A stretch of 64,000 bases of DNA from Flavobacterium fryxellicola (GCF_900143245.1 NZ_FRDK01000006.1:1-64000), one strand, 5' to 3'. Numbered from the stretch's first letter, positions 1 to 7,518 are shown. The notes: generated by a model not told the origin, from the letters alone. Made by a program: numbers and translations.

Positions 1-1
1 A

Positions 2-136
2 TTAGAAAACCGAATAAACAGGAGTGGTTCTGGCCGTAAATTTGTAAAATATAGAAAGGTAATTACCGTTAGACCGTTTCAGTGCATAGAAATGGATTTA
101 AAGATGGTTTGGATTCCTAGTGTGGGTAAATTTTAG
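2..136 (+). pseudogene. Fragment of a DDE transposase/integrase-like protein
   Basis: An open frame enters from the left edge and stops at TAG 134-136. Its last residues include a basic stretch and then the string MDLKMVWIPSVGKF. This resembles the start of the catalytic core of IS481/IS3-type integrases, where the first Asp lies in a '(M)D(I/L)K(Y/F)V(W/Y)I' context. The reading frame breaks there, although the next codons (ACT TTT GAC TGC) could be a shifted remnant of the following beta strand. No downstream DDE residues or terminal inverted repeat are visible, so it is probably a dead remnant. The upstream part lies outside the window, and the family assignment rests on one short motif. 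Confidence 0.35.
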
Positions 137-159
137 GCTACTTTTGACTGCAAAACATA

Positions 160-187
160 AAAAAACCCCAACATCTGTTGGGGTTTT
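160..187 (-). terminator. Rho-independent terminator after tRNA-Arg
   Basis: AAAACCCCAACA and TGTTGGGGTTTT form a strong stem with a very short loop, flanked by A and T runs on either side. It lies directly downstream of the minus-strand tRNA. Confidence 0.75.
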
Positions 188-188
188 G

Positions 189-262
189 TGACCTTGACTG
201 GATTCAAACCAGTAACCTCTTGAGCCGTAATCAAGTGCGCTATTCAGTTGCGCCACAAGGCC
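189..262 (-). tRNA. tRNA-Arg (anticodon ACG)
   Basis: Read on the minus strand, the 74-nt sequence folds as a complete cloverleaf. The acceptor stem is GGCCTTG with CAAGGTC (one G-U pair). The D stem is GCGC/GCGC, the anticodon stem CTTGA/TCAAG with loop TTACGGC, and the T stem ACTGG/CCAGT with loop TTTGAAT. The anticodon in the loop is ACG, which as inosine reads CGN arginine codons. The CCA end is not encoded and must be added enzymatically. It is transcribed away from apt and is followed by its own terminator. Confidence 0.95.
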
Positions 263-297
263 TTTTGCTAATCGTTATAATAACCTGATTGCGGGTG

Positions 298-328
298 CAA
301 ATATAGGGATAAATGTGTAATTTGCAAC
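298..328 (-). promoter_or_regulatory. Bacteroidota-type promoter for tRNA-Arg
   Basis: On the minus strand GTTG (328-325) is followed after 19 nt by TATATTTG (305-298). This matches the Bacteroidota sigma-A pattern TTTG / 17-20 nt / TAnnTTTG. The -7 element ends 35 nt before the mature tRNA 5' end, which suits a short 5' leader. Confidence 0.65.
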
Positions 329-355
329 TGTAAAATTGTAAAAAAATAAAAAAAA

Positions 356-868
356 ATGTCATTAGAAAAGTATATCCGTGATATTCAGGGTTTTCCTAAG
401 GAAGGGATTTTGTTTAAAGACATCACTCCCTTGTTAATTGACACTGTTGCAAGGAAAAAATGTCTTGAAATATTGGTTTTATCGCTGAAAGATAAAAAAA
501 TTGATAAGGTAATAGGGGTGGAGAGTCGCGGTTTTTTCTTCGGAATGCTGCTCGCTCAAGAATTAAATGTAGGTTTTATTCCAGTTCGAAAACCACACAA
601 GCTGCCGTATGAAACTATTTCAGCAACGTATGATTTAGAATACGGAACCGATACGTTAGAAATTCATACTGATGCGATTCAAAAAGGAGACCGAGTCCTG
701 ATTCACGATGATGTTTTGGCAACTGGAGGTACAGCAAAAGCAGTTTGCGAATTGGTAGAACGGTTGGGTGGCGAAATCGTGCAATGCAATTTTCTAATGG
801 AATTAACTTTCTTAAATGGAAGGGCAAAAATTAAAGGGAACGAGATTTTTGCGGCAATAACGTATTAA
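356..868 (+). CDS. apt: Adenine phosphoribosyltransferase
   Basis: Purine salvage enzyme of the cytoplasm: it makes AMP and pyrophosphate from adenine and PRPP. At 170 residues it has the usual family length. The PRPP-binding loop VLIHDDVLATGGTA lies near residues 113-126. The N-terminal part carries GFPKEGILFKDITPLL, typical of Apt, and the flexible loop SRGFFFG near residues 57-63. The ATG follows an A-rich stretch with no Shine-Dalgarno sequence, as usual in this phylum. It converges on a 46-residue reading frame, and the two stop codons overlap by 4 bp. It appears to be a single-gene transcription unit. Confidence 0.95.
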   Translation: MSLEKYIRDIQGFPKEGILFKDITPLLIDTVARKKCLEILVLSLKDKKIDKVIGVESRGFFFGMLLAQELNVGFIPVRKPHKLPYETISATYDLEYGTDTLEIHTDAIQKGDRVLIHDDVLATGGTAKAVCELVERLGGEIVQCNFLMELTFLNGRAKIKGNEIFAAITY

Positions 869-1005
869 TTTAACGCACGTGCAGTGACGAAATATCTAAA
901 TCCAATAATGGCCATTTGCCATTTTGATGCTTTAGCCAAATCCAAGCGTTGTTTGGTAAAGCTGGGTAAGATCATTTTGTTGATTTGCGCTAGAATTTTG
1001 TACAT
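865..1005 (-). CDS. Conserved-looking 46-residue basic protein
   Basis: A 46-codon frame starts at ATG 1005-1003 and ends at TAA 867-865. It carries the strings INKMILPSFTKQRLDLAKAS and FRYFVTARALN. From memory, very similar short proteins occur next to unrelated genes in many Flavobacteriaceae and are often labelled 'SsrA-binding protein'. Nothing here resembles the SmpB fold, so that label is doubtful. The composition is basic and amphipathic without a clear membrane segment. Its stop overlaps that of apt, an arrangement that keeps both frames under constraint. Function unknown. Confidence 0.7.
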   Translation of the reverse strand: MYKILAQINKMILPSFTKQRLDLAKASKWQMAIIGFRYFVTARALN

Positions 1006-1024
1006 ACTTTTTTTTCAAAGATAT

Positions 1025-1059
1025 AAAAAAAGACGGTCTTGTTACAGACCGTCTTTTTT
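1025..1059. terminator. Bidirectional terminator
   Basis: A-run plus GACGGTCT, loop TGTTAC, then AGACCGTC plus T-run: a perfect 14-bp stem including the A/T flanks. It ends the blaR1-like gene on the minus strand. The 46-residue frame begins just beyond it. Confidence 0.8.
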
Positions 1060-1071
1060 GGGGATTACTAT

Positions 1072-3144
1072 CTATTTCTCTTTCATTTTGGCGTGGTAGT
1101 CTTCGAGTTGCTTTTCATAGATTTTCATGTTTTTTTCAAAAAGTTCCATTTTAGCAGTAAAAGGTTTGATTTGTTGATCAAATTCAGCCATTTTCTGATC
1201 AAAAGCCTCTATTTGAGGGGCCATCGCCTCCATTTTTTTATTGAAATCTTCCATTCTTTCGTTAAAGCTTGCCCATGCTTTTTTATCACCGTTTATTGGC
1301 GAACCTTTTGGTGCTATTGGCGCCTTTGGAAAATTAAGTGCTTTGGGTGCTTTGAAGTTAAAAGTCGGAGGTGTTGGTGGCGTTGGTGGTTCTTGCATAT
1401 TGCCTTTACTTGCAACATAGCTTTTAGTAACGATGCGGATTGAATTTTTATTTGAATTAGCCTCTTTTTTTACATCCACGCTACTGATGCGATCCGGACT
1501 CATACTTTCAGCTTCAAGTGGAGATACCCGTTTCCCATCAATATAAACTTCGGTATCCTCTGGAATTCCATTTTTCTCTCTTGTTACAATTTTGACAGTA
1601 GTAGTGCTTTTCGTTTTTTGCTGTCCATTTAAGTAGGATGGATCTGTTTTTTCTAATTCTAATTGGGTAGCGTTTCTATTTTGACCAAATACCATCACTT
1701 TGCTCTCATTTGGTATTTCGCTTAGTTTATCATTAATCCATACACGGCTTTCTGGACTAAGACTATTTTTATTAGTTTTAATAGTTATAGTAGATTGATC
1801 ATTATTTTTACTAACATCCATTGTTTTAATATCATTTGGATCTAATTTATCTAAATCTTTTTGACTTGCTTTTACCCCATTGATAAAAATTTCTTTGGTT
1901 GTAGACAAAGGTGCGTTAGGAGAAATTAAAACACTTTTTTTATTCAATTGAATATCATCTTCAGCAAAATCTATGGTAAGGATCCCGTTTTCATTTTTAG
2001 AAATTATGATTCTAAATGTATTGATAGCTTCAGTTCCTTTGATTGCCATTTCCTGATTCTTTTCCTCTCCTTTTTGTAAATTAACTTTAATAGCGATTAA
2101 CTCATTTTTTGAGTTTCTTTCTAAACTAGAAAAAATAGCCTTTATTCCATAATTCTTGTTTAAAGCAGTAGTTTTTTCTTTAAGTTCTTCATCTGTAGTA
2201 TTTTTATTTATTTTGTACACATCCACTGAATTTTCAATTGCTGTGGAAGATTCGATTACCTTTCCTTTCGAACTTTTTTCCTGTGCAATAGTTTCTATTT
2301 GGAAGAATAATACAAAAGCAACTAATGCAGGAAGTACGAGTGCATATTTCCAAGAATTCCTTTTGCTAGATTGATTTTTGTTTAACATAACGATTCGTTT
2401 TTTGATTAATGATTGATAAAAATGATTGGTAATGGCAACACAATTTTCGTGTGTTGTTATTTTTAAAAGTGTGCGTTGATACGCTTTTTTGTCGGATATT
2501 TTTTTTGTTGCTTCGCTATCAGCAATGAATTCTAAGTTTTGTAGAATTGCTTTTTTGTACATCCAAATGAATGGGTTGAACCAAAAAATAACGCAAAAAA
2601 TTCTGGAAATCAACACATCTACGGTATGATTTTGTTCGCTATGTACCTTTTCATGTTCTAAAATATTCTGTAATTCAGAACTGCTGTATAAGGAAGAATT
2701 GTAAACGATAGTATTGAAGTACGAAAATGGAGCTAGGTTTTCTGAGGTATCTATAAATTTAAAATCAGCCTGACGTTCTATTGTTTTTCCTTTAAAAATC
2801 TTTCGCAGGCTATAAAAATCAAACCCAAATTTGGTCAACAAACCTAATGTGATTATGCAGTAAGTCAAAGCCAACCCTAAATAAATATACTCCTTGGTGT
2901 GATCTTCTTCAGACACGGTTCTTATCGGTAAGGAAGACCAATCATAATCTACAGGTGTAGGTTCTACCCAGATTATTTGGGTGAAAACTACTAATGGGAA
3001 AACAGTAGCAGTTAGTAATCCTGCTAAAAGGAACCAACGATTTGCAGTAAAAAAAGTTTCTTTGCGCAACAGAAAATGATACGCTATAAAAAACAAAAAA
3101 AGTAAACCGCAGGATTTAATTAGGTAGATTGCTACTGATTCCAT
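1072..3144 (-). CDS. BlaR1-like M56 family membrane metallopeptidase
   Basis: Membrane zinc protease of the BlaR1/MecR1 type, 690 residues. The N-terminal part has transmembrane segments near residues 7-25, 38-58 and 87-104. The zinc motif HEKVH is at 164-168, with a likely third ligand in EFIAD (about 205-209), then a further helix near 180-195 and a fourth membrane segment near 265-285. In characterised systems such a protease cleaves or inactivates the partner BlaI repressor. The roughly 400-residue C-terminal part is not a penicillin-binding sensor. It holds two or three repeats of the form 'INGVKASQKDLDKLDPNDIKTM', then a Pro-rich stretch and a charged coiled-coil tail. It lies 39 bp after the blaI-like stop and is almost certainly cotranscribed. 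The inducing signal is unknown. Confidence 0.85.
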   Translation of the reverse strand: MESVAIYLIKSCGLLFLFFIAYHFLLRKETFFTANRWFLLAGLLTATVFPLVVFTQIIWVEPTPVDYDWSSLPIRTVSEEDHTKEYIYLGLALTYCIITLGLLTKFGFDFYSLRKIFKGKTIERQADFKFIDTSENLAPFSYFNTIVYNSSLYSSSELQNILEHEKVHSEQNHTVDVLISRIFCVIFWFNPFIWMYKKAILQNLEFIADSEATKKISDKKAYQRTLLKITTHENCVAITNHFYQSLIKKRIVMLNKNQSSKRNSWKYALVLPALVAFVLFFQIETIAQEKSSKGKVIESSTAIENSVDVYKINKNTTDEELKEKTTALNKNYGIKAIFSSLERNSKNELIAIKVNLQKGEEKNQEMAIKGTEAINTFRIIISKNENGILTIDFAEDDIQLNKKSVLISPNAPLSTTKEIFINGVKASQKDLDKLDPNDIKTMDVSKNNDQSTITIKTNKNSLSPESRVWINDKLSEIPNESKVMVFGQNRNATQLELEKTDPSYLNGQQKTKSTTTVKIVTREKNGIPEDTEVYIDGKRVSPLEAESMSPDRISSVDVKKEANSNKNSIRIVTKSYVASKGNMQEPPTPPTPPTFNFKAPKALNFPKAPIAPKGSPINGDKKAWASFNERMEDFNKKMEAMAPQIEAFDQKMAEFDQQIKPFTAKMELFEKNMKIYEKQLEDYHAKMKEK

Positions 3145-3183
3145 AAATAATTATTTAAAAAAATGGTACTTATAAACATACAA

Positions 3184-3549
3184 CTATTTTGCTTCTTGAT
3201 TTTCAATCATGGCTAAAATCTCTCGTAATTCCGCAGCCGAAATTTTCTCTTCTTTTGCAAAATGCGATACCATATTTTTATAGGAACTATTGAAGTAATT
3301 ATCGATTGCCGTGTGCATAAAGCGTTTTCTATAGTCCTCTAAACTCACGATTGGATAGTATTGGTGGGTGTTTCCAAAAGCATTATGGGATACAAAACCT
3401 TTTTCTTCCAGATGCCGCACAATAGTCGAAAGCGTGTTGTAATGCGGTTGCTCTTCCGTAATTTCTGCCAATACTTCTTTTACAAATGCTTTTTTAAGCT
3501 TCCATAAAATGTGCATGATTTCCTCTTCTTTGTTGGTCAGTTTTTGCAT
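3184..3549 (-). CDS. BlaI/MecI/CopY family transcriptional repressor
   Basis: Winged-helix repressor of 121 residues when started at ATG 3549, which gives the family N-terminus MQKLTNKEEEIMHILWKL. Longer frames would run through the promoter. The recognition region is HYNTLSTIVRHLEEKGFVSH (about residues 40-59) and the C-terminal half is the dimerisation helix region. It is expected to repress its own operon and to be inactivated when the M56 protease encoded just downstream receives its signal. Three tandem dyads upstream are its likely operators. No beta-lactamase is visible nearby, so the regulated function may be the protease itself or distant genes. Confidence 0.9.
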   Translation of the reverse strand: MQKLTNKEEEIMHILWKLKKAFVKEVLAEITEEQPHYNTLSTIVRHLEEKGFVSHNAFGNTHQYYPIVSLEDYRKRFMHTAIDNYFNSSYKNMVSHFAKEEKISAAELREILAMIENQEAK

Positions 3550-3567
3550 GATTTTTTTTATTTGAAT

Positions 3568-3598
3568 CAAACATACAACTATATTTTTAGTTTGCAAA
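3568..3598 (-). promoter_or_regulatory. Promoter of the blaI-blaR1 operon
   Basis: On the minus strand TTTG (3598-3595), a 19-nt spacer and TATGTTTG (3575-3568) match the Bacteroidota consensus exactly. The first operator dyad occupies the spacer and the second overlaps the -33 box. A bound repressor would therefore block RNA polymerase. Confidence 0.75.
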
Positions 3599-3632
3599 CT
3601 ACTTTTATAGTTATTTAACTAATTTTTTAGTT
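3577..3632. promoter_or_regulatory. Three phased BlaI-type operator dyads
   Basis: The dyad AACTA-N6-TAGTT occurs three times, at 3577-3592, 3597-3612 and 3617-3632. All ten arm bases are identical in each copy, and the starts are exactly 20 bp apart, about two helical turns. Known BlaI/MecI operators are dyads around TACA/TGTA. This variant keeps the AC..GT core and was probably tuned to this repressor. Confidence 0.75.
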
Positions 3633-3688
3633 TTGGATACCATTTTACTATATTTCAGCAAACCTAGTTTTTTATATAAGCGTGTCCG

Positions 3689-3760
3689 CGTGAGGGATAG
3701 CAATGGAAATCCTTTTTACGGCGGTAGCTGGAAAAAGATTGAAATGTATAGCCCGACTCC
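3689..3760 (+). repeat. Intergenic hairpin element, copy 1
   Basis: Member of a four-copy family in this window (others at 5090-5173, 39813-39926 and 46533-46630). Conserved blocks are GATAGCAnTGnAAATCCTT on the left and AAGATTG..(A)TAGC..GA..CTCC on the right. The middle is variable; in this copy it is short and Gly-codon-like (ACGGCGGTAGCTG). It lies between the blaI operators and the MFS gene terminator. Confidence 0.7.
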
Positions 3761-3765
3761 ATTTA

Positions 3766-3808
3766 TAAAAGGGGCTAAGTAACCTACTTGTTGCTTAGCC
3801 CCTTTTTT
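3766..3808. terminator. Terminator of the MFS gene
   Basis: GGGGCTAAG (3771-3779) pairs with CTTAGCCCC (3794-3802), with A-rich and T-rich flanks. It is placed 25 bp after the stop of the minus-strand MFS gene and could work in both directions. Confidence 0.75.
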
Positions 3809-3833
3809 AAATGGGGTCACGCCCAAAAAATAA

Positions 3834-5051
3834 TTATTTGTGTTCTTCTTTAACTAATCGTTGCAGCCAGATACAACCCGCAACCGAAAGTATTCCTAAT
3901 GTTCCCATGACAAACCAGTTGGTTTGATAGCCAAATGTGGCAATGATTTCCAGTCCAGTCTTTGAACTAGCAATGTGTGCTAAGCTGAAACTCATCGTAA
4001 ACAAAGCCATATAGCGACCTTCATGGCCTTTTGGTGCCCGACTTAAAGCAAAAGAATTGGAAAAAGGGAAGATGAACATTTCGCCAAAAGTGATAAAAAT
4101 AATACTTACAATTAGTATTCCTGCCCACATATTGATCATTAAGACATAAAAACTGAGGGACATCAGAAAGGAACCCCAAAGAATAATTTTAAGTGTATCA
4201 ATGCCTTTTCTTTGGCTAAAACTGACAATTGGCATTTCCAGAAAGAAAATTAACAATCCATTTAAGGACAGTAAAAGTCCGCTTTGAAACTCTGTTAATC
4301 CAAATTTTTCATTATGATACAAAGGTAAAGTGGTGAAAAGTTGAAAGAAAAGCATGGCCGTTATAAAACAAATAAACAGGAAAATCCAGAATATCTTATC
4401 TTTGAAAACAGATGCTGGAATTTCGGTTTCGCTATTTGCAGCGTTTAAATCAGCTGGTTTTTTGCGTTCTTTTACCAGTAAAGTGAAAATTAAAATGGAT
4501 ACGATACAGGAGCTTCCGTCGACCCAAAATAAGCCACTATACCCTAAATTCATAATAATCAATCCGCCCAAAGCAGGTCCTGCGGTAAAACCTAAATTTA
4601 CTGCTAATCTTACTAAAGTCAATGCTCTGGTGCGATTTTCAGGTTTAGCATACGTCGCCAGAGAAACAAACATGGCGGGACGAAACATGTCAGCAACGGT
4701 CATTATAACAAACATTCCAATACACAATCCCCAGAAAGTCCGAATGTATTGTACCAAAAACAGTAAAATTCCGCTGGTGAATAAACTGAAAACCATGATT
4801 TTATAAAAACCTATTTTGTCCGATAATTTACCGCCCAGCCACGAACCCAACATGGATCCAAAACCAAAAGCAACCATGATCCATCCTACTTGCGCATAGG
4901 AAAAACTCAAATCCTCCTTTAAATACTTGGATAAAAAGGGCAATACCATTGTACCCGCGCGATTGATAAAGGTGATTAGCGTTAGAATCCAAATTTCTCT
5001 GGTAAAGCCTTTGAAGTTATTGATGTAGCGGTGCAAGGCAGTTTTAAGCAT
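3834..5051 (-). CDS. Major facilitator superfamily exporter
   Basis: Inner-membrane transporter of 405 residues, the normal length for a 12-helix MFS protein. Hydrophobic segments run through the whole sequence. The loop between helices 2 and 3 contains GSWLGGKLSDKIGFYK (about residues 67-82), the MFS signature region G-x-x-x-D-(R/K). A hydrophilic central loop (KERKKPADLNAANSETE) separates the two halves. The overall look is that of drug or metabolite exporters of the MdtH/YfcJ type. It stands alone with its own terminator, and a TAAATTTG -7-like box lies at 5078-5071. The substrate cannot be read from the sequence. Confidence 0.85.
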   Translation of the reverse strand: MLKTALHRYINNFKGFTREIWILTLITFINRAGTMVLPFLSKYLKEDLSFSYAQVGWIMVAFGFGSMLGSWLGGKLSDKIGFYKIMVFSLFTSGILLFLVQYIRTFWGLCIGMFVIMTVADMFRPAMFVSLATYAKPENRTRALTLVRLAVNLGFTAGPALGGLIIMNLGYSGLFWVDGSSCIVSILIFTLLVKERKKPADLNAANSETEIPASVFKDKIFWIFLFICFITAMLFFQLFTTLPLYHNEKFGLTEFQSGLLLSLNGLLIFFLEMPIVSFSQRKGIDTLKIILWGSFLMSLSFYVLMINMWAGILIVSIIFITFGEMFIFPFSNSFALSRAPKGHEGRYMALFTMSFSLAHIASSKTGLEIIATFGYQTNWFVMGTLGILSVAGCIWLQRLVKEEHK

Positions 5052-5089
5052 AAGGTAAATTTCTATGCTGCAAATTTACAATGTTTTTT

Positions 5090-5173
5090 AGGAGCTTTAT
5101 CCAGCTATTCGCTACAATCTTCTATTTTTTTAAAGAAAAAAAATAGAAGGATTTTCACTGCTATCTGGGCTAG
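5090..5173 (-). repeat. Intergenic hairpin element, copy 2
   Basis: Read on the minus strand it begins CCTAGCCCAGATAGCAGTG, passes through ATCCTTCTATTTTTTT / AAAAAAATAGAAGAT, a long hairpin, and ends GCGAATAGCTGGATAAAGC TCC. The outer blocks match copies 1, 3 and 4, while the hairpin sequence is its own. It sits between the divergent MFS and DUF1684 genes. Confidence 0.75.
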
Positions 5174-5211
5174 GAATCAGAATCCAGCACTCATTTATTC
5201 CACATATTAAC

Positions 5212-5242
5212 TTTGTCGCTACGTAACTTTAAACTATTTTTG
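5212..5242 (+). promoter_or_regulatory. Promoter of the DUF1684-TatD unit
   Basis: TTTG (5212-5215), a 19-nt spacer and TATTTTTG (5235-5242) match the consensus fully. The -7 box ends only 6 nt before the preferred ATG at 5249. Any TTG start at 5213 would lie within the promoter and is rejected; the transcript would be nearly leaderless. Confidence 0.6.
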
Positions 5243-5248
5243 CATAAA

Positions 5249-5860
5249 ATGATACAAATAAAAATTCTTCTGCTTTTTATGCTTTTGGTACAAGCAAATA
5301 TAGCGTTTGGCCAAGAAAAATTTGACGCTTCGGCGGTTGCTGAATTTCAAAAGGAATTAAATGCAGAGTATGCCGATGCTAAAACTAGTCCTTTGATGGC
5401 AAACGATTTAGCCGCATTCAAAAGCCTAGATTTTTATCCCGCAAATGAAATGTTTTTTGTAGTCGCACAATTTAGGAGAACAGAAGAGGAGAAGCCTTTT
5501 AAAATGGAAACATCAACGGATAGAAAACCTTTGTATGTAAAATATGGGGAGATTTCTTTTGCAATTCAAGGAATAAATTTAAAATTGAATGTATACAAGA
5601 ATATGGAACTTTCAAAAAAAGCGGAATACAAAGACTATTTATTTTTACCATTTTCTGATTTGACTTGTGGAAAGGAAAGTTACATTGGAGGGAAATATAT
5701 TGATTTGAAAATCCCAAAAGGCGAAACTATAAGCATTGACTTCAACAAAGCCTACAATCCCTATTGCGCGTACAATTCCAAGTATTCCTGCCCAAAAGTA
5801 CCTTTAGAAAATGATTTGGGCATCGAAATCAAAGCGGGAGTTAAAAAATTCCACGACTAA
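5249..5860 (+). CDS. DUF1684 domain secreted protein
   Basis: A 203-residue protein starting at ATG 5249. It has a signal peptide (MIQIKILLLFMLLVQANIAF, cleavage near G-Q). The body matches the DUF1684 pattern as I recall it: an N-terminal helix FQKELNAEYADAKTSPL, then FYPANEMFFVVAQF, and the C-terminal signature FNKAYNPYCAYNSKYSCPKV with several aromatics and two Cys, followed by PxxND..IEI. DUF1684 proteins are common in Bacteroidota and have no firmly known activity. The stop overlaps the start of the TatD gene by one base (TAATG), so the two are translationally coupled. Confidence 0.8.
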   Translation: MIQIKILLLFMLLVQANIAFGQEKFDASAVAEFQKELNAEYADAKTSPLMANDLAAFKSLDFYPANEMFFVVAQFRRTEEEKPFKMETSTDRKPLYVKYGEISFAIQGINLKLNVYKNMELSKKAEYKDYLFLPFSDLTCGKESYIGGKYIDLKIPKGETISIDFNKAYNPYCAYNSKYSCPKVPLENDLGIEIKAGVKKFHD

Positions 5861-6513
5861 TGCATTTCTTTAATTTACATACTCATAAAGCAACTAATCA
5901 AGCCAATATTTTGGAATTAGTCAATCAATATCCACAGGAGTTTGATGCAACCATTCCGTTTTATTCTATTGGGATTCATCCTTGGTTTATAGTCGAGGAA
6001 CGATTAGAATCTGATTTGGCACTACTAAAACGTAAAGCGCAACAACGCAATTGTCTCGCTATTGGTGAGTGTGGGCTGGACAAACGCATTGAAATTCCAT
6101 TAACATTGCAGCAGTTCGTGTTTGAAAAGCAGTTGCTCTTGGCACAAAAATACAGTAAACCAGTTGTGATTCATTGCGTCGCTGCTTTTCAGGAATTAAT
6201 CGCTATCAAGAAAAAAATGAATATTTCAGTACCACTGTTGATTCATGGATTTTCAAAAAACGAACAAGTAGCCAAGCAACTGATAGAAAATGGTTTTTAT
6301 ATTTCGTTTGGGAAATATTTATTATTGAATCCTGAATTAGAAACAGTTTTTAAAACCATACCAAACAATCGAATTTTCTTGGAAACAGACACCGTCGAAG
6401 CAGGAATAGAAGCTGTTTATGAATTGGCAGCAAAATACAAAGGAATTTCAGTGCAGGAATTGCAGGAAGTAGTTCATCGTAATTTTTTGGAAGTATTCAA
6501 GATTGAACTATAA
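5860..6513 (+). CDS. TatD family metal-dependent hydrolase
   Basis: TIM-barrel hydrolase/DNase-like protein of 217 residues. Metal ligands visible: FNLHTHKA near the N-terminus (HxH), the GECGLD block (Glu, residues about 68-73), HCVAAF (His about 106) and HGF (His about 128), and LETDT (Asp about 171). It is shorter than E. coli TatD (about 260) but usual for the flavobacterial branch. Family members have 3'-5' exonuclease or deacylase-like activities; which applies here is unknown. Its start overlaps the DUF1684 stop. Confidence 0.85.
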   Translation: MHFFNLHTHKATNQANILELVNQYPQEFDATIPFYSIGIHPWFIVEERLESDLALLKRKAQQRNCLAIGECGLDKRIEIPLTLQQFVFEKQLLLAQKYSKPVVIHCVAAFQELIAIKKKMNISVPLLIHGFSKNEQVAKQLIENGFYISFGKYLLLNPELETVFKTIPNNRIFLETDTVEAGIEAVYELAAKYKGISVQELQEVVHRNFLEVFKIEL

Positions 6514-6616
6514 TAGATTTAAGAATGATGAGTAACAATTTTTGATTTCAGATTTTTCTGGAACAATTAATAAAAAAAGTGATTTAAGAAGTTTTATAAC
6601 TTAAAAAAAAATAATA

Positions 6617-7330
6617 ATGGCAGAATGGACAGAAAGAGCCGAACTTTTATTCAAAAAAGAAGGTTTAGATAATTTAAAAAAGGCAAATGTGCTGGTTGTA
6701 GGATTGGGTGGTGTAGGCTCTTTTGCAGCTGAATTTTTGGCACGAGCAGGAGTGGGAACGATGACTATTGTAGATGGTGACGTAGTTGATATTACCAATA
6801 TTAACCGACAATTACCCGCTTTGCATTCTACGATCGGACAACCTAAAATTACGGTTGTTGGTGATCGATTGATGGATATTAATCCAGAACTGAAATTGAC
6901 CCGCGTACAAGAATTCCTTTCGCCAGAGCGTGCTTTCGAAATTGTTTCAGAAGAATTTGATTATGTTTTAGATTGCATTGACAGTGTAACTCCAAAATTG
7001 AATTTAATCATTGGCGCTAAGCGAAAAAGAGTGAAAATCATAAGCAGTATGGGTGCTGGTGGTAAAATGGAAGCTTCCAAAGTGAAAGTAACGGACATTA
7101 GCAACACCGTGAATTGCTTTTTTGCCAAAACAATCCGAAGACGATTGAAAGAAGTGAAAATTGATAAATTGAAAGTCGTTTTCTCCTCTGAAATTCAAGA
7201 TGAAGCAAGTCTTAAAATGACTGATGGATCTAATTTTAAAAAATCATTTTATGGAACAAACAGCTACATGCCCGGATTATTTGGTTTGTATGCTGCCGAA
7301 ACTGTGATTCGGTATTTATTGAAAAAGTAG
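6617..7330 (+). CDS. tcdA: tRNA threonylcarbamoyladenosine dehydratase
   Basis: ThiF/E1-like enzyme that uses ATP to cyclise the t6A37 modification of tRNAs to ct6A. At 237 residues it is slightly shorter than E. coli TcdA. The Rossmann motif VVGLGGVGSFAAEFLARAG is at about 27-45, followed by VDGDVVDITNINRQLPA, the classical E1-like ATP/Arg site, and DYVLDCIDSVTPKLNLI. The C-terminal part has SMGAGGKMEASKVKVTDIS typical of TcdA. There is no partner sulphur-carrier gene, which argues against ThiF/MoeB. It lies 103 bp after tatD and may have its own promoter. Confidence 0.88.
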   Translation: MAEWTERAELLFKKEGLDNLKKANVLVVGLGGVGSFAAEFLARAGVGTMTIVDGDVVDITNINRQLPALHSTIGQPKITVVGDRLMDINPELKLTRVQEFLSPERAFEIVSEEFDYVLDCIDSVTPKLNLIIGAKRKRVKIISSMGAGGKMEASKVKVTDISNTVNCFFAKTIRRRLKEVKIDKLKVVFSSEIQDEASLKMTDGSNFKKSFYGTNSYMPGLFGLYAAETVIRYLLKK

Positions 7331-7343
7331 CATCAGATTTCTG

Positions 7344-7518
7344 TTAGCGGTTATAGGTTATAGGTTATCTGTTATCTGTTTTCTGTTATCTGTTATCTGT
7401 TATCGGTTATCTGTTATTGGTTATCTGTTTTCTGTTATTGGTTATCTGTTATTGGTTATCTGTTATTGGTTATCAGTTATCAGTTATCTGTTATTTGTTA
7501 TCGGTTATCTGTTATGAG
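7344..7518. repeat. Tandem array of 25 heptanucleotides (TTATCTG type)
   Basis: Exactly 25 consecutive 7-bp units without a single insertion or deletion. The most common is TTATCTG; variants are TTATTGG, TTATCGG, TTATAGG, TTATCAG, TTTTCTG and others. Positions 1-2 (TT) and 7 (G) are nearly invariant. It fills the gap after tcdA. Related heptads occur at 21547-21595 and, on the other strand, at 47951-48370. Confidence 0.9.

Noticed and set aside
1039..1443. 134-codon plus-strand frame opposite the BlaR1-like gene
   Set aside because: Antisense shadow of the Pro-rich and coiled-coil tail; no start or promoter signals.
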